Below the pieces are notes generated by a model. It was not told the DNA's origin and made no database searches. It saw only the letters and a list, made by a program, of their open reading frames with translations. A DNA stretch of 64,000 nt from Phyllobacterium brassicacearum. Lineage in GTDB: Bacteria; Pseudomonadota; Alphaproteobacteria; Rhizobiales; Rhizobiaceae. This document shows positions 35,439 to 45,281 of the stretch, piece after piece (position 1 is the stretch's first letter; the number at the start of each line of letters is the position of its first letter). A program made the translations under genes and the position numbers. The stretch is from contig NZ_PGGO01000019.1 in assembly GCF_003010955.1 (NCBI RefSeq), positions 40,466-104,465 of the forward strand, given 5' to 3'.

Positions 35439-36155
35439 CTAAAGGTACAGCGCCTTCCTCACCATGGGGTACACCCGCGCATGGCCGAGCATGTAGGCGG
35501 TGATGGCATGGGCCTCGAAGATCCCGTGAAAGGCTCGGCCGAGAATGTTCAACCCGCCGGTATAGGCGCCGAAGGCGGGCATGATCATGCGTGACCGGTC
35601 GCTGACGAAGCAGCGACGCTGTACGGACTGCCCGCGTCGCACCACCTTGGCCGCCGGGTGCAAATGTCCTGCTATCTCACCGGAGCAAGGGGATTTCGAC
35701 GGCTCGTGCCGGAAGACCAGATTGCCGAGCGCCAGCTCCGTGAACGTCTCGCCCGGCAGGTCCGCCGGATGGTCGGGATCGTGGTTGCCGGTGATCCAGA
35801 TCCATTCGCGCCCCTCCATCAGCGTGGCGAGTTCCGCCGCATAGATTGCAGGTAGGCGGGCTGCCGCATCGCCGTCATGAAAACTGTCGCCGAGGCTGAT
35901 GACGCAGGTAGGATTGTACCGAGCGATGACCTTCGCCAACGCGGCCAGCGTCGTTGCCGTGTCATAGGGCGGCAGCAGCATGCCGCGCCGGGCGAATGAC
36001 GAGCCCTTTTCGAAATGCAGGTCCGATACGACGAGGATCCGGTCGCTTTCGAGATAGAGCGCACCCGACGGATCGCAGACGGCACGATGCCCGGCAATGA
36101 CCATTTCGGCCGTACCATGCAGAGCTGTCTTCGTCGCCTGAAATGCCACGTTCAT
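35439..36155 (-). CDS. pdeM: Ligase-associated metallophosphoesterase
   Basis: 238 aa. Calcineurin-like motifs in order: VVSDLHFEKGSSFARRG, SLGDSFHDGD, WITGNHDPDHP and GEIAGHLHPAAKV, giving the full dimetal site. This is the endonuclease-type member of the ligase-associated DNA damage response set. It overlaps the helicase gene by 4 nt and is cotranscribed with it. Confidence 0.93.
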   Translation of the reverse strand: MNVAFQATKTALHGTAEMVIAGHRAVCDPSGALYLESDRILVVSDLHFEKGSSFARRGMLLPPYDTATTLAALAKVIARYNPTCVISLGDSFHDGDAAARLPAIYAAELATLMEGREWIWITGNHDPDHPADLPGETFTELALGNLVFRHEPSKSPCSGEIAGHLHPAAKVVRRGQSVQRRCFVSDRSRMIMPAFGAYTGGLNILGRAFHGIFEAHAITAYMLGHARVYPMVRKALYL

Positions 36156-38671
36156 TTGTATTCCATCATCTCCCGGGTCAGTTCGTCCGCGATCTCTTCC
36201 AACAGTGTCTCATGCGCCTCGCCGGGAACACGTTCCTTGCCGATTTCCATCATCACGGGAACGGCAAGCGGTGAAATCTGGTCGAGATCCTTGTGGACGA
36301 TATGCCCCTTGATTCGGCTTAGCATACGGCCGAGTCGCTCAATGTCGAGCAGGCCCGTGGCAGCATCGGCGCGTGTCGCCTGTATGAGGATATGGTCCGG
36401 CTCATGCTCACGCAGCACGTCATAGACGAGGTCCGTCGAGACCGTAACCTGGCGCCCGGTCTTTTCCTGTCCCGGGTGGCGTTTTTCCACGAGTCCCGAG
36501 ATCAGCGCACAGTTGCGGAACGTGCGTTTCAGCATCCAGCTTTCGGCCAGCCAGGCTTCGAGATCATCTCCCAGCATATCCTCATCGAAGAGTTCCGATA
36601 GCGGCAATTCTCCCTTCTTGAACATGCGGCCCATGTCGCGCAGGCCCCAGACGGTGAGCGCATAATCCGTGGCGACGAAACCGAGCGGGCGTGCCTTCGC
36701 CCGTTCCAGCCGCCGTGTCAGCAGCATGCCCAGCGTCTGATGCGCCAGCCTGCCCTCGAATGGATAGGTCACCATGTAGGATCGCTCGCCGCGCGGGAAC
36801 GTCTCGACCAGCAGGCTGCCCGGCTGCGGTAGAACCGATTTCTCCTTCTGGATGCGCAACCAGTCGCTGACCTGGTCGGGCAGGGCGCCCCAACGCTTGG
36901 GGTCCGCCAGCATGGAGCGCACCTGGTCGGCGAGATAGGTGGTCAGCGGAAACTTGCCGCCGGCGTAGGCCGGGATCTTGGCGTCGAAACCTTCGGCATT
37001 CGAGACCATGCATTCATTTTCGCGAATGCCCTCGAAGCGCAGCACTCGGCCGGAGAAGAAGAACGTATCGCCTGGACTGAGTGACTCGACGAAGTATTCC
37101 TCCACCTTGCCAAGGACAGGTCCGCCCCGCACATTGCCACCCTTGCCGCGCTGGCGGGTGAGGCGCACGTTGAGGCTCGGCGCCTCGATAATGGTGCCGA
37201 CATTCAACCGGTATTGCTGGGCGAAGCGCGGATGCGTCACCCGCCAGGTGCCATCCACAGTCTGACGGATCTTGGCAAAACGTTCGTAGCTCTTCAGAGC
37301 GTAGCCGCCGGTCGCGACGAAATCGACGATGCGATCGAAGGTTTCCCGAGGCAGCGTGGCATAGGGCAGGGCGGTCGTGATTTCGGCGTAGAGATCGTCC
37401 GCACGGAACGGCTCTGCGCAGGCCATGCCAAGGACATGCTGGGCCAGCACATCGAGTGATCCGTCACCGAGCGGCGGTGTATCCTGCGCGCCGATGTAAT
37501 TGGCGTCGAGCGCCGCCTGGCACTCCATCACCTCGAAACGATTGGCCGGAACGAGGATAGCCCGCGAGGGTTCGTCCATGCGGTGATTGGAGCGGCCGAT
37601 ACGCTGCGCAAGCCGGCTGGCTCCCTTCGGCGCGCCGACATGGATGACGAGATCCACGTCGCCCCAGTCGATGCCGAGGTCGAGCGTCGAGGTGGCGACG
37701 ACCGCGCGCAGCGCGTTGGCGGCCATGGCCTGTTCGACCTTGCGGCGCTTGCTGACATCGAGCGATCCGTGATGCAAGGCGATCGGCAGGTTGTCGTCGT
37801 TGGCCATCCACAGATCATGAAACAACCGCTCCGCCTGGCTGCGCGTATTGACAAATATCAGTGTCGTGCCGTGCCGCTTGATCGCGTCGTAGATGCCTGG
37901 CAGCGCGTAGACGGCCGAATGCCCGGCCCAGGGAACATGATCATCGGTTTCGAGAATCGTGATGTGCGGCTTCGCTCCGCCTTCCACCGTAACAAGGCTT
38001 GCCATGGGGGCATCCACGGTCTGTGGCAAAAGCCAGCGCCGCAGCGCATCCGGATCGGCAACAGTCGCGGAAAGGCCGATCGTCTGCACGCCCGGCTGCA
38101 GCCGGCGCAGACGCGCCAGGCCCAGTGACAGGAGATGGCCACGCTTGGAGGTGACGAGAGAGTGCAACTCGTCAAAGATCACATAGCGCAGATCCTCAAA
38201 GAAGCGGCCGGCGTCCCTGGCCGAGATCAACAACGCCAGCTGCTCCGGCGTCGTCAACAAGATGTCGGGCGGTGCCAGTTTCTGCCGCTGTCGCTTGTAG
38301 GCGGGCGTGTCCCCCGTTCGCGTTTCAAGCGAGATATCGAGGCCGATTTCGTCGATGGGCTTTTCGAGGTTGCGATGGATATCGACAGCCAGTGCCTTCA
38401 ATGGCGAAATATAAAGCGTGTGCACGCCCCGGCTAGCCGCATTGCTCTTGCCACGGCTCGCGAGATCGACCAGCGCTGGCAGGAATCCCGCCAGCGTCTT
38501 GCCCGCGCCGGTCGGGGCGATCAGCAGCGCTGAGTTCCCTGCTTGCGCCTCCTGCAGCAATTCGAGCTGATGCGCGCGCGGCGACCAGCCCTTGGCCTGA
38601 AACCAGTTCAGGAAGGGCGGCGGCAGATACGCGGCGCCGATATCGGCCAGGGGTGATTTGCTGGTGCTCAC
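36152..38671 (-). CDS. Ligase-associated DEXH-box DNA helicase (Lhr-Core)
   Basis: 839 aa, the length of the Lhr core without the long C-terminal extension of E. coli Lhr. Motif I LIAPTGAGKTLAGF, motif II VIFDELHSL, motif III TIGLSATVADP, motif IV TLIFVNTRSQAERLF and motif VI QRIGRSNHR are all present. It is an ATP-driven 3'-5' helicase in the bacterial Lhr-Core group encoded with a nuclease and DNA ligase. It starts 86 to 107 bp from the divergent exonuclease gene, so one intergenic region drives the whole set. Confidence 0.94.
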   Translation of the reverse strand: MSTSKSPLADIGAAYLPPPFLNWFQAKGWSPRAHQLELLQEAQAGNSALLIAPTGAGKTLAGFLPALVDLASRGKSNAASRGVHTLYISPLKALAVDIHRNLEKPIDEIGLDISLETRTGDTPAYKRQRQKLAPPDILLTTPEQLALLISARDAGRFFEDLRYVIFDELHSLVTSKRGHLLSLGLARLRRLQPGVQTIGLSATVADPDALRRWLLPQTVDAPMASLVTVEGGAKPHITILETDDHVPWAGHSAVYALPGIYDAIKRHGTTLIFVNTRSQAERLFHDLWMANDDNLPIALHHGSLDVSKRRKVEQAMAANALRAVVATSTLDLGIDWGDVDLVIHVGAPKGASRLAQRIGRSNHRMDEPSRAILVPANRFEVMECQAALDANYIGAQDTPPLGDGSLDVLAQHVLGMACAEPFRADDLYAEITTALPYATLPRETFDRIVDFVATGGYALKSYERFAKIRQTVDGTWRVTHPRFAQQYRLNVGTIIEAPSLNVRLTRQRGKGGNVRGGPVLGKVEEYFVESLSPGDTFFFSGRVLRFEGIRENECMVSNAEGFDAKIPAYAGGKFPLTTYLADQVRSMLADPKRWGALPDQVSDWLRIQKEKSVLPQPGSLLVETFPRGERSYMVTYPFEGRLAHQTLGMLLTRRLERAKARPLGFVATDYALTVWGLRDMGRMFKKGELPLSELFDEDMLGDDLEAWLAESWMLKRTFRNCALISGLVEKRHPGQEKTGRQVTVSTDLVYDVLREHEPDHILIQATRADAATGLLDIERLGRMLSRIKGHIVHKDLDQISPLAVPVMMEIGKERVPGEAHETLLEEIADELTREMMEYK

Positions 38672-38778
38672 TGCAGCGAATGTAGTGGCGCTCGCTCATT
38701 GCGCCAAGTTTCTTTTGTCAGGATTGCAAGGAGCCAAATGCGGCCTATGTTCGTTAGGTGGTAAACTCGAGGAATGTC

Positions 38779-39795
38779 TTGCTGAAACGCCCCGAAGCTC
38801 TGCTGTGTTCGACACCCGCCGGCCTCTATTCCCCGGCCGGTGATTTCCATATCGATCCGGTTCGTGCCGTCGATCGCGCATTGATCACCCATGGCCATTC
38901 CGATCACGCCCGCTCCGGCCACCGCAAGGTGATGGCAACGCAGCAGACACTCGATATCATGGGCCTGCGTTATGCCGGCAATTTCGCCGGCGAAACACAG
39001 GCTGCAGATCTCGGCAAGGCCACCGAAATCAATGGCGTCACCGTCAGTTTTTACCCGGCCGGACACGTGCTGGGTTCGGCGCAGATTGTCGTGGAGAAGG
39101 ATGGCATGCGCATCGTCGCCTCCGGCGACTACAAGCGCCGGGCCGATCCGACCTGCACCGGCTTCGAGCCGGTTTCCTGCGATGTCTTCATCACCGAAGC
39201 CACCTTTGCGCTGCCGGTGTTCCGTCATCCCGACAGCCGCGACGAGATCGCCAAACTGCTCAAATCCGTCGAACAGTTCCCCGAACGCTCGCATCTCGTC
39301 GGGGCCTATGCACTGGGCAAGGCACAGCGGGTCATCCGCATGCTACGCGATGCAGGTTATGACCGGACAATCTATATCCACGGCGCCCTTGAGAAACTCT
39401 GCCACTACTATAAGTCGCAAGGTATCGATCTCGGACCTTTGTCACCCGCAACCACCGAGACCGGCAGCGTGCAGGATTTTGCCGGTGCCGTCGTTATTGC
39501 CCCGCCCTCGGCATTCCTCGATCGCTGGGCGCGGCGGTTCCCGGACCCCGTGTCCTGTTTCGCCTCCGGCTGGATGCGCATCCGCCAGCGGGCGCGCCAG
39601 CAGGGCATCGAACTGCCGCTCATCCTGTCGGACCATTGCGACTGGGACGAGCTCACCGGCACGATCACCGAGCTCGGTCCGAGCCAGGTTTGGGTCACCC
39701 ATGGGCGTGAGGAGGCGCTGGTGCGCTGGTGCGAGCTGAACGATTATGCGGCACGGCCTTTGCATCTCGTTGGATATGAGGACGAGGGGGACTGA
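38779..39795 (+). CDS. Ligase-associated exonuclease (metallo-beta-lactamase fold, SNM1-like)
   Basis: 338 aa from TTG 38779, chosen because GAGGAA lies just before it and homologues begin near LLKRPEALLCSTPAGLYSPAGDFHIDP; GTG 38758 is the alternative. The zinc motif is THGHSDHARSGH; a later His is in YPAGHVLGSAQ and Asp in ASGDYKRR. The C-terminal beta-CASP region has WVTHGREEALVRWC. Predicted DNA exonuclease in the repair set. The stop overlaps the ligase start (TGATG). Confidence 0.92.
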   Translation: MLKRPEALLCSTPAGLYSPAGDFHIDPVRAVDRALITHGHSDHARSGHRKVMATQQTLDIMGLRYAGNFAGETQAADLGKATEINGVTVSFYPAGHVLGSAQIVVEKDGMRIVASGDYKRRADPTCTGFEPVSCDVFITEATFALPVFRHPDSRDEIAKLLKSVEQFPERSHLVGAYALGKAQRVIRMLRDAGYDRTIYIHGALEKLCHYYKSQGIDLGPLSPATTETGSVQDFAGAVVIAPPSAFLDRWARRFPDPVSCFASGWMRIRQRARQQGIELPLILSDHCDWDELTGTITELGPSQVWVTHGREEALVRWCELNDYAARPLHLVGYEDEGD

Positions 39796-41420
39796 TGGAG
39801 GAATTTGCCGAACTTCTGGATCGTCTTGTCCTCACCCCGGCACGCAACGGCAAGCTCACACTGCTTGTCGACTATTTCCGCGATACGCCCGATCCTGACC
39901 GGGGCCTCGCCCTGGCTGCGCTTACAGGCGATCTCGACATCGCCAATGTCAAGCCGGCGATGATCCGCGCCCTCATCGCCGAGCGCATGGACGAGCAGCT
40001 TTTCGCCTATTCCTACGATTACGTAGGCGATCTTGCCGAAACCATCTCGCTCGTCTGGTCAACGGACGAGCCAGTCCGCGCCAATGCCGTGCCGACGCTC
40101 GGCGATATCGTCACATCGCTGGCGCTGGCCTCGCGCAGCGATGCTGTGCGGCTTGTCGAGAAATGGCTGGATCAGCTCGACGCATCCGCCCGCTATGCTT
40201 TGCTGAAACTCGTCACCGGTGGCCTGCGCATTGGCGTTTCGGCGCGGCTCGCCAAGCAGGCACTCGCGCAATTCGGCGATGTTGATGTCACGGAAATCGA
40301 GGAACTCTGGCACGGCCTGAAGCCACCCTATGAAGCGCTCTTCGCCTGGCTCGAGAGCAAGGCCGACAAACCGCAGAGCCTTGCCACCGCGCCGTTCCGG
40401 CCAGTCATGTTGTCCACGCCGCTGGAAGAGCCTGACTACACAAAGATCAGTGCCGAAGCATACGTTGCCGAGTGGAAGTGGGACGGCATTCGCGTGCAAT
40501 TGACGGCCGAGGGTGGCCGGCGGCGCATCTATTCGCGCACCGGCGACGATATCAGCCAGGCCTTTCCCGATATCGTCGATTTCATGAACTTTGAAGGCAC
40601 GCTCGACGGCGAGTTGCTGGTCGCTCGCAACACGGATGCAGGCGTCGAGATCGGCGCCTTCGGCGATCTGCAGCAGCGCCTCAACCGCAAGACCGTCTCT
40701 GCCAGGCAACTCGAGAGCCACCCGGCTTTCGTCCGGCTATACGACCTGCTGCTCGATGGCAGCGACGACGTCCGTGGTTTGCCTTTTGTGGAGCGCCGCG
40801 CCCGACTTGAATCCTTCGTCAAGCAGCTCGAGCCCACGCGCTTCGACCTGTCGCCACTTGTGCCCTATGACTCGTTCGACGACCTTGTCGAACTGCGCAA
40901 AAACCCGCCGCATCCGATCATCGAGGGGCTGATGCTGAAGCAGCGCTCCTCTACCTATGTGCCCGGCCGCCCGAAGGGACCGTGGTTCAAGTGGAAGCGC
41001 GATCCCTTCATCATCGATGCCGTGCTGGTCTATGCGCAGCGCGGCCACGGCAAGCGATCGAGCTATTATTCCGATTATACGTTTGCAGTGTGGACGGGGC
41101 CGGAAACCGAGCCGCATCTGGTTCCGGTCGGCAAGGCCTATTTCGGTTTCACCGACGACGAGCTGAAACAGCTCGACGCCTTCGTTCGCAACAACACCAC
41201 CGAGCGTTTTGGGCCCGTGCGCTCGGTGCGTGCCGAACCCGAACATGGGCTAGTCCTCGAGGTCGCCTTCGAAGGCCTCAATCGCTCGAAGCGCCACAAA
41301 TCCGGGGTTGCCATGCGGTTTCCCCGCATCTCCCGCCTGCGCTGGGACAAACCGCCAATCGAGGCAGACCGGTTGGAAACACTGGAAGCACTTCTGCGCG
41401 ATTCCGAAACCGCGGACTGA
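39795..41420 (+). CDS. ATP-dependent DNA ligase (ligase-associated repair type)
   Basis: 541 aa. The N-terminal helical DNA-binding domain is followed by the adenylation domain with the nucleophile Lys at 228 in AEWKWDGIRVQL; later ligase motifs include DGELLVARN, LLDGSDDVRGLPF, EGLMLKQRSSTY and WFKWKRDPF. This class is separate from the Ku-linked LigD and is reported in cisplatin-damage response. It is encoded with the exonuclease and, divergently, the helicase and phosphoesterase. Confidence 0.94.
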   Translation: MEEFAELLDRLVLTPARNGKLTLLVDYFRDTPDPDRGLALAALTGDLDIANVKPAMIRALIAERMDEQLFAYSYDYVGDLAETISLVWSTDEPVRANAVPTLGDIVTSLALASRSDAVRLVEKWLDQLDASARYALLKLVTGGLRIGVSARLAKQALAQFGDVDVTEIEELWHGLKPPYEALFAWLESKADKPQSLATAPFRPVMLSTPLEEPDYTKISAEAYVAEWKWDGIRVQLTAEGGRRRIYSRTGDDISQAFPDIVDFMNFEGTLDGELLVARNTDAGVEIGAFGDLQQRLNRKTVSARQLESHPAFVRLYDLLLDGSDDVRGLPFVERRARLESFVKQLEPTRFDLSPLVPYDSFDDLVELRKNPPHPIIEGLMLKQRSSTYVPGRPKGPWFKWKRDPFIIDAVLVYAQRGHGKRSSYYSDYTFAVWTGPETEPHLVPVGKAYFGFTDDELKQLDAFVRNNTTERFGPVRSVRAEPEHGLVLEVAFEGLNRSKRHKSGVAMRFPRISRLRWDKPPIEADRLETLEALLRDSETAD

Positions 41421-41432
41421 TCCGCTAGCTAT

Positions 41433-41717
41433 TCAATGCTTCTTGCTTTCGATGCGCCATTCCTTCGCGCCTACTGTCACATCAAACCGGGACAGGAACG
41501 AACGGCCGAGGAGCCCATCGATACCATCACCGAGCGTCTTTTCCGCATGGACGACAGTTGCGACGTCATTGGCCTTGACTTGTTCGATCCGGACTTCAGC
41601 CGCCGAACTGATGGCAAGGTATAAGCGATGGCCACACACCGCTATGTTGTCGTGCGCCGTGCCTTCCTCATGGTCAACGTCGCAAGAACACGATAAGGGT
41701 TGAGTCGTGATCGTCAT
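41433..41717 (-). pseudogene. C-terminal remnant of a retropepsin-like aspartic protease
   Basis: The last 55 residues (EVRIEQVKANDVATVVHAEK, then DGIDGLLGRSFLSRFDVTVG) match the C-terminal third of bacterial clan-AA aspartic proteases, including the second hydrophobic LLGxSFL block. The N-terminal DTG active-site part is absent: upstream sequence reads poorly and runs into the 5' end of the photolyase gene on the other strand. The end at 41717 is the last plausible Met; this is probably a truncated relic, or less likely a short unrelated ORF. Confidence 0.45.
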
Positions 41718-41741
41718 TCCGCAGGGTGTGCAGCTATCCAG

Positions 41742-43187
41742 ATGAGCGATACCGGCATCGAAAAGCCCGTCATTGTTCTGTTCCGTCACGATCTGCGGCT
41801 CGGTGACAATCGCGCGCTCTGTGCTGCGTCGCAGACTGGAAAGCCAGTCATTCCGGTGTTTCTGCGGGATGAGAGGGTCAGCGGCGACAACCGCCCGACG
41901 GGCGGCGCCAGGCGATGGTGGCTGCATCATTCCCTGACCGGGCTTGCCGCGTCACTGCAGGCGCTCGGTGCTCCGCTGATCCTCAAGCGCGGCCGGACCG
42001 ACGACGTCATCGATACCCTGATCAAGGATACCGGCGCGGATATGGTTGTCTGGAATCGCCGCTATGACCCGCCCGGCGCCGAGATTGACGATGCGCTGCA
42101 GGCGGAGCTCTCGCATCGCGCCGTCGCGACGCAGAGTTTCGAGGGGCAAATCCTGCACGAACCCTATGCGCTCAAGTCAGGACCCGGCGGGCATTACCAC
42201 TACACAGCGTTCTGGCGCGCTCTGCATGATATGCCCGAGCCCCGCGATCCCTTGCCGGTGCCGCTGGCGCTGAAGGGTTGGCACCACGGGCTTGCTTCCG
42301 ACAAACTCGATGATTGGTGCCTGCTGCCGCAGCACACGGACTGGAGCCAGGGATTTTCCGGAGTGTGGTCTCCGGGCGAGAATGGCGCGCTCGAACGGCT
42401 GAGCATTTTCCTCGACGGCAGGATCGACAACTACCCCGAGGATCGTGACCGGCCGGATATCGAGGCGACATCGCGCCTGTCGCCGCACCTTGCCCATGGC
42501 GAGATAACGCCCTTTCAGATCTGGCACGCCACGAAGAACCCGGCGCTTGACGGGCAGCGGGCAGGCGCCGAGAAATTCCGCCAGGAACTTGGCTGGCGCG
42601 AGTTTTCCTATCATCTCCTGTTCAACAATCCGAGGCTGCGCTCGGAAAATTACAACACTGCATTTGATGGTTTCCCCTGGGAAAATCGCCCGGACCATCT
42701 CAGTGCCTGGAAGCACGGCAAAACCGGTTACCCAATCGTCGATGCCGGCATGCGGCAACTGTGGCGGACGGGCTGGATGCACAACCGTGTGCGCATGATC
42801 GTTGCCTCGTTCCTGATCAAGCATCTGCTCATCGATTGGCGCATAGGGGAGGGGTGGTTCTGGGATACCCTCGTCGATGCGGACCCGGCAAGCAACGCCG
42901 CAGGCTGGCAATGGGTGGCTGGCTCCGGCGCGGACGCGGCACCCTATTTCCGCATCTTCAATCCGATCCTGCAGGGCGAAAAGTTCGATCCGAAGGGAGG
43001 CTATGTGCGTGAGTTCGTGCCGGAACTGACCGCGCTGCCGGATAAATATCTGCACCGGCCATGGACTGCACCTGAGGTCACCCTTAAAAAGGCAAGAATT
43101 GATCTCGGCAAAACCTATCCGCGGCCCATTGTCGATCATCAACGCGCCCGAAAACGGGCGCTGGAGGCCTTCGACAAGTCCCGATAG
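41742..43187 (+). CDS. phr: Deoxyribodipyrimidine (CPD) photolyase
   Basis: 481 aa from MSDTGIEKPVIVLFRHDLRLGDNRAL; a TTG 42 nt upstream is less likely. The N-terminal alpha/beta antenna domain is followed by the FAD domain with FRQELGWREFSYHLLFNNP, WRTGWMHNRVRMIVASFLIKHL and DADPASNAAGWQWVAGSGADAAPYFRIFNP. It repairs UV-induced pyrimidine dimers using blue light. It adds to the DNA repair genes just upstream but has its own transcription unit. Confidence 0.95.
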   Translation: MSDTGIEKPVIVLFRHDLRLGDNRALCAASQTGKPVIPVFLRDERVSGDNRPTGGARRWWLHHSLTGLAASLQALGAPLILKRGRTDDVIDTLIKDTGADMVVWNRRYDPPGAEIDDALQAELSHRAVATQSFEGQILHEPYALKSGPGGHYHYTAFWRALHDMPEPRDPLPVPLALKGWHHGLASDKLDDWCLLPQHTDWSQGFSGVWSPGENGALERLSIFLDGRIDNYPEDRDRPDIEATSRLSPHLAHGEITPFQIWHATKNPALDGQRAGAEKFRQELGWREFSYHLLFNNPRLRSENYNTAFDGFPWENRPDHLSAWKHGKTGYPIVDAGMRQLWRTGWMHNRVRMIVASFLIKHLLIDWRIGEGWFWDTLVDADPASNAAGWQWVAGSGADAAPYFRIFNPILQGEKFDPKGGYVREFVPELTALPDKYLHRPWTAPEVTLKKARIDLGKTYPRPIVDHQRARKRALEAFDKSR

Positions 43188-43251
43188 GCCCGGTTTTCCA
43201 CACAAACGCGAAAATTTGCCTTCGGACCAGAATTTGCCGCATTTTCATCGA

Positions 43252-43274
43252 AAAGCGCCGCCAAATGGCGCTTT
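43252..43274 (+). terminator. Hairpin after phr
   Basis: AAAGCGCC and GGCGCTTT form an 8-bp stem with a 7-nt loop, 65 bp after the phr stop. There is no immediate T-run, though an eight-T run follows at 43292, so terminator strength is uncertain. Between here and 43425 I see only an AT-rich leader before the first oppA. Confidence 0.45.
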
Positions 43275-43425
43275 GGTCCACATGGTGCAACTTTTTTTTG
43301 ACGTGCCCGTAAGCCGCATTCACAAAAAATATTACAACGAAAGCATTATACCCTCCTTGCCTTTGGGAAAATTTTGGCATTTGTTCATGCCTTCGCAATT
43401 CTCTTAGAGGGGAAGGAAAAGAAAA

Positions 43426-45021
43426 ATGACCTTTATGAAACTCAATCTCCGTGCGGCCTTGCTGCTTGGATCACTTATGATCGGCGCAAGCCCGGCCCTG
43501 GCCGAAATGGTACTTCATCGCGGCAACAGCGGCGAGCCGCAAACCCTCGATCAGTCGCAGACCTCGATCGACATCGAAGCCTTTATCGTCAAGGACCTCT
43601 ATGAAGGCCTGACAATCTATGACGCCAATGGCAAGATCGTGCCGGGCGCCGCCGAAAGCTGGACCGTATCGGACGACGGCACCGTCTATACGTTCAAGAT
43701 CCGTGCTGACGCCAAATGGTCCGACGGCTCGCCCGTGACCGCGGAAGACTTCGTTTTCTCGATGCGCCGCGTCGAAGATCCGAAGACCGCAGCCGGCTAT
43801 GCCAATATTCTCTATCCGATCAAGAATGCTGAAAAGATCAACAAGGGCGGCATGCCGGTCGACCAGCTCGGCATGAAAGCTGTCGACGAAAAGACGCTCG
43901 AAATCACGCTGGAACGTCCGACTCCCTTCTTCATCGAACTCCTGTCGCACCAGACCGCTTTGCCGATCAACAAGGCGAGCTTCGAGAAGAACGGCGCTGA
44001 TTTCGTCAAGCCAGGCAAATTGGTCGGCAACGGCGCTTTCAAGCTCGCTGAGCACGTGCCGAACGACCATCTGACCGTCGTCAAGAACGAGAACTATTGG
44101 GACGCTGCCAACGTCAAGCTTGACAAGGTAATCTTCTACCCGATCGACGACCAGGCTGCGAATGTCCGCCGCTACGAAGCCGGCGAACTCGACCTCGTCT
44201 ACAATTTCTCGTCCGACCAGATCGACCGCCTGCGTGCCTCCAATCCGAAACAGGTGCACGTCACGCCAGCGGCTGCAACCTATTACTACCCATTTGATAC
44301 GCGCACGGAACCGTTCAACGACGTCCGCGTCCGCCAGGCGCTCTCGATGGCCGTCGATCGTGACTTCCTTGCCAAGGATATCTACAACGGCACGAAACTG
44401 CCGGTCTATTCGATGGTTCCTCCAGGGCTTGAAACCTATGGCGAGCCAGCCAAGCCGGACTTTGCCGGCATGTCGCAGCTCGATCGCGAGGACAAGGCCG
44501 TGGCCCTGATGAAAGAGGCCGGTTACGGTGAGGGCGGCAAGCCGCTCAATATCGAAATCCGCTACAACACCAACCCGAACCATGAACGCGTCGCAACAGC
44601 CGTCGCCGACATGTGGAAGAAGACCTTCGGTGCCAATGTGACGCTGATGAATCTCGATATCTCGTCGCACTACGCTTACCTGCAGGAAGGCGGCAAGTTC
44701 AACGTTGCCCGTGCAGGCTGGACTGCGGACTATGCGGATGCGGAAAACTTTCTCAACCTAAGCGTCAGCAGCAACAAGACCTTCAACTACGGGCATTATG
44801 AAAATCCTGAATTCGATGCCCTGATGAAGAAGTCCTACGAGGAGCGCGACCCTGCGGCCCGTTCCAAGACCCTGCATGAAGCAGAGGCTCTGATCATGCG
44901 CGACCAGCCGATCGCGCCGTTGATGAACGATGCCAACCTCTGGCTCGTGGCCGACAAGGTCAAGGGTTGGGGTGATAACGCCAACAACGAACACCTGAGC
45001 AAGTATCTGAGCGTCGAATAA
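43426..45021 (+). CDS. Oligopeptide ABC transporter substrate-binding protein, copy 1 (OppA-like)
   Basis: 531 aa. Sec signal peptide MTFMKLNLRAALLLGSLMIG ending at ALA-EM (about residue 27). SBP family 5 features: HRGNSGEPQTLDQSQTS, LYEGLTIYD, GTVYTFKIR and WSDGSPVTAEDFVFSMRR. It captures peptides in the periplasm for the OppBCDF importer downstream. It is closely similar along its length to the next gene and ends in a matching 3' hairpin, so the two arose by tandem duplication. Confidence 0.93.
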   Translation: MTFMKLNLRAALLLGSLMIGASPALAEMVLHRGNSGEPQTLDQSQTSIDIEAFIVKDLYEGLTIYDANGKIVPGAAESWTVSDDGTVYTFKIRADAKWSDGSPVTAEDFVFSMRRVEDPKTAAGYANILYPIKNAEKINKGGMPVDQLGMKAVDEKTLEITLERPTPFFIELLSHQTALPINKASFEKNGADFVKPGKLVGNGAFKLAEHVPNDHLTVVKNENYWDAANVKLDKVIFYPIDDQAANVRRYEAGELDLVYNFSSDQIDRLRASNPKQVHVTPAAATYYYPFDTRTEPFNDVRVRQALSMAVDRDFLAKDIYNGTKLPVYSMVPPGLETYGEPAKPDFAGMSQLDREDKAVALMKEAGYGEGGKPLNIEIRYNTNPNHERVATAVADMWKKTFGANVTLMNLDISSHYAYLQEGGKFNVARAGWTADYADAENFLNLSVSSNKTFNYGHYENPEFDALMKKSYEERDPAARSKTLHEAEALIMRDQPIAPLMNDANLWLVADKVKGWGDNANNEHLSKYLSVE

Positions 45022-45028
45022 CGCTTAA

Positions 45029-45058
45029 GCGCGCAGCCCGTCACGGCGGGCTGCGCGC
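45029..45058 (+). terminator. Strong 12-bp hairpin after oppA copy 1
   Basis: GCGCGCAGCCCG (45029-45040) pairs perfectly with CGGGCTGCGCGC (45047-45058) around a 6-nt loop, 7 bp after the stop. No T-run follows, so partial termination or 3'-end protection of the abundant binding-protein mRNA is more likely than full termination. Confidence 0.6.
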
Positions 45059-45281
45059 CTCTCAATGCTCGGCTCGCAATGCGACACTTTCCCGATCGTA
45101 CAAGCTAGAACTGCCAGGCTGCATCCTTCATCTAAGAGGGCTGCGCAATGCTGTGCTGTTACCAGTTTGAACCAGCCGAAAGCCGTCAATTGGTATAAGA
45201 TGTCGCGCAGCGTGCCAGCGAGAATGACCAACAATCCAGCCTACAGACAAATTCAGGACGAGAACGGGAGGGTTCAAGGGA

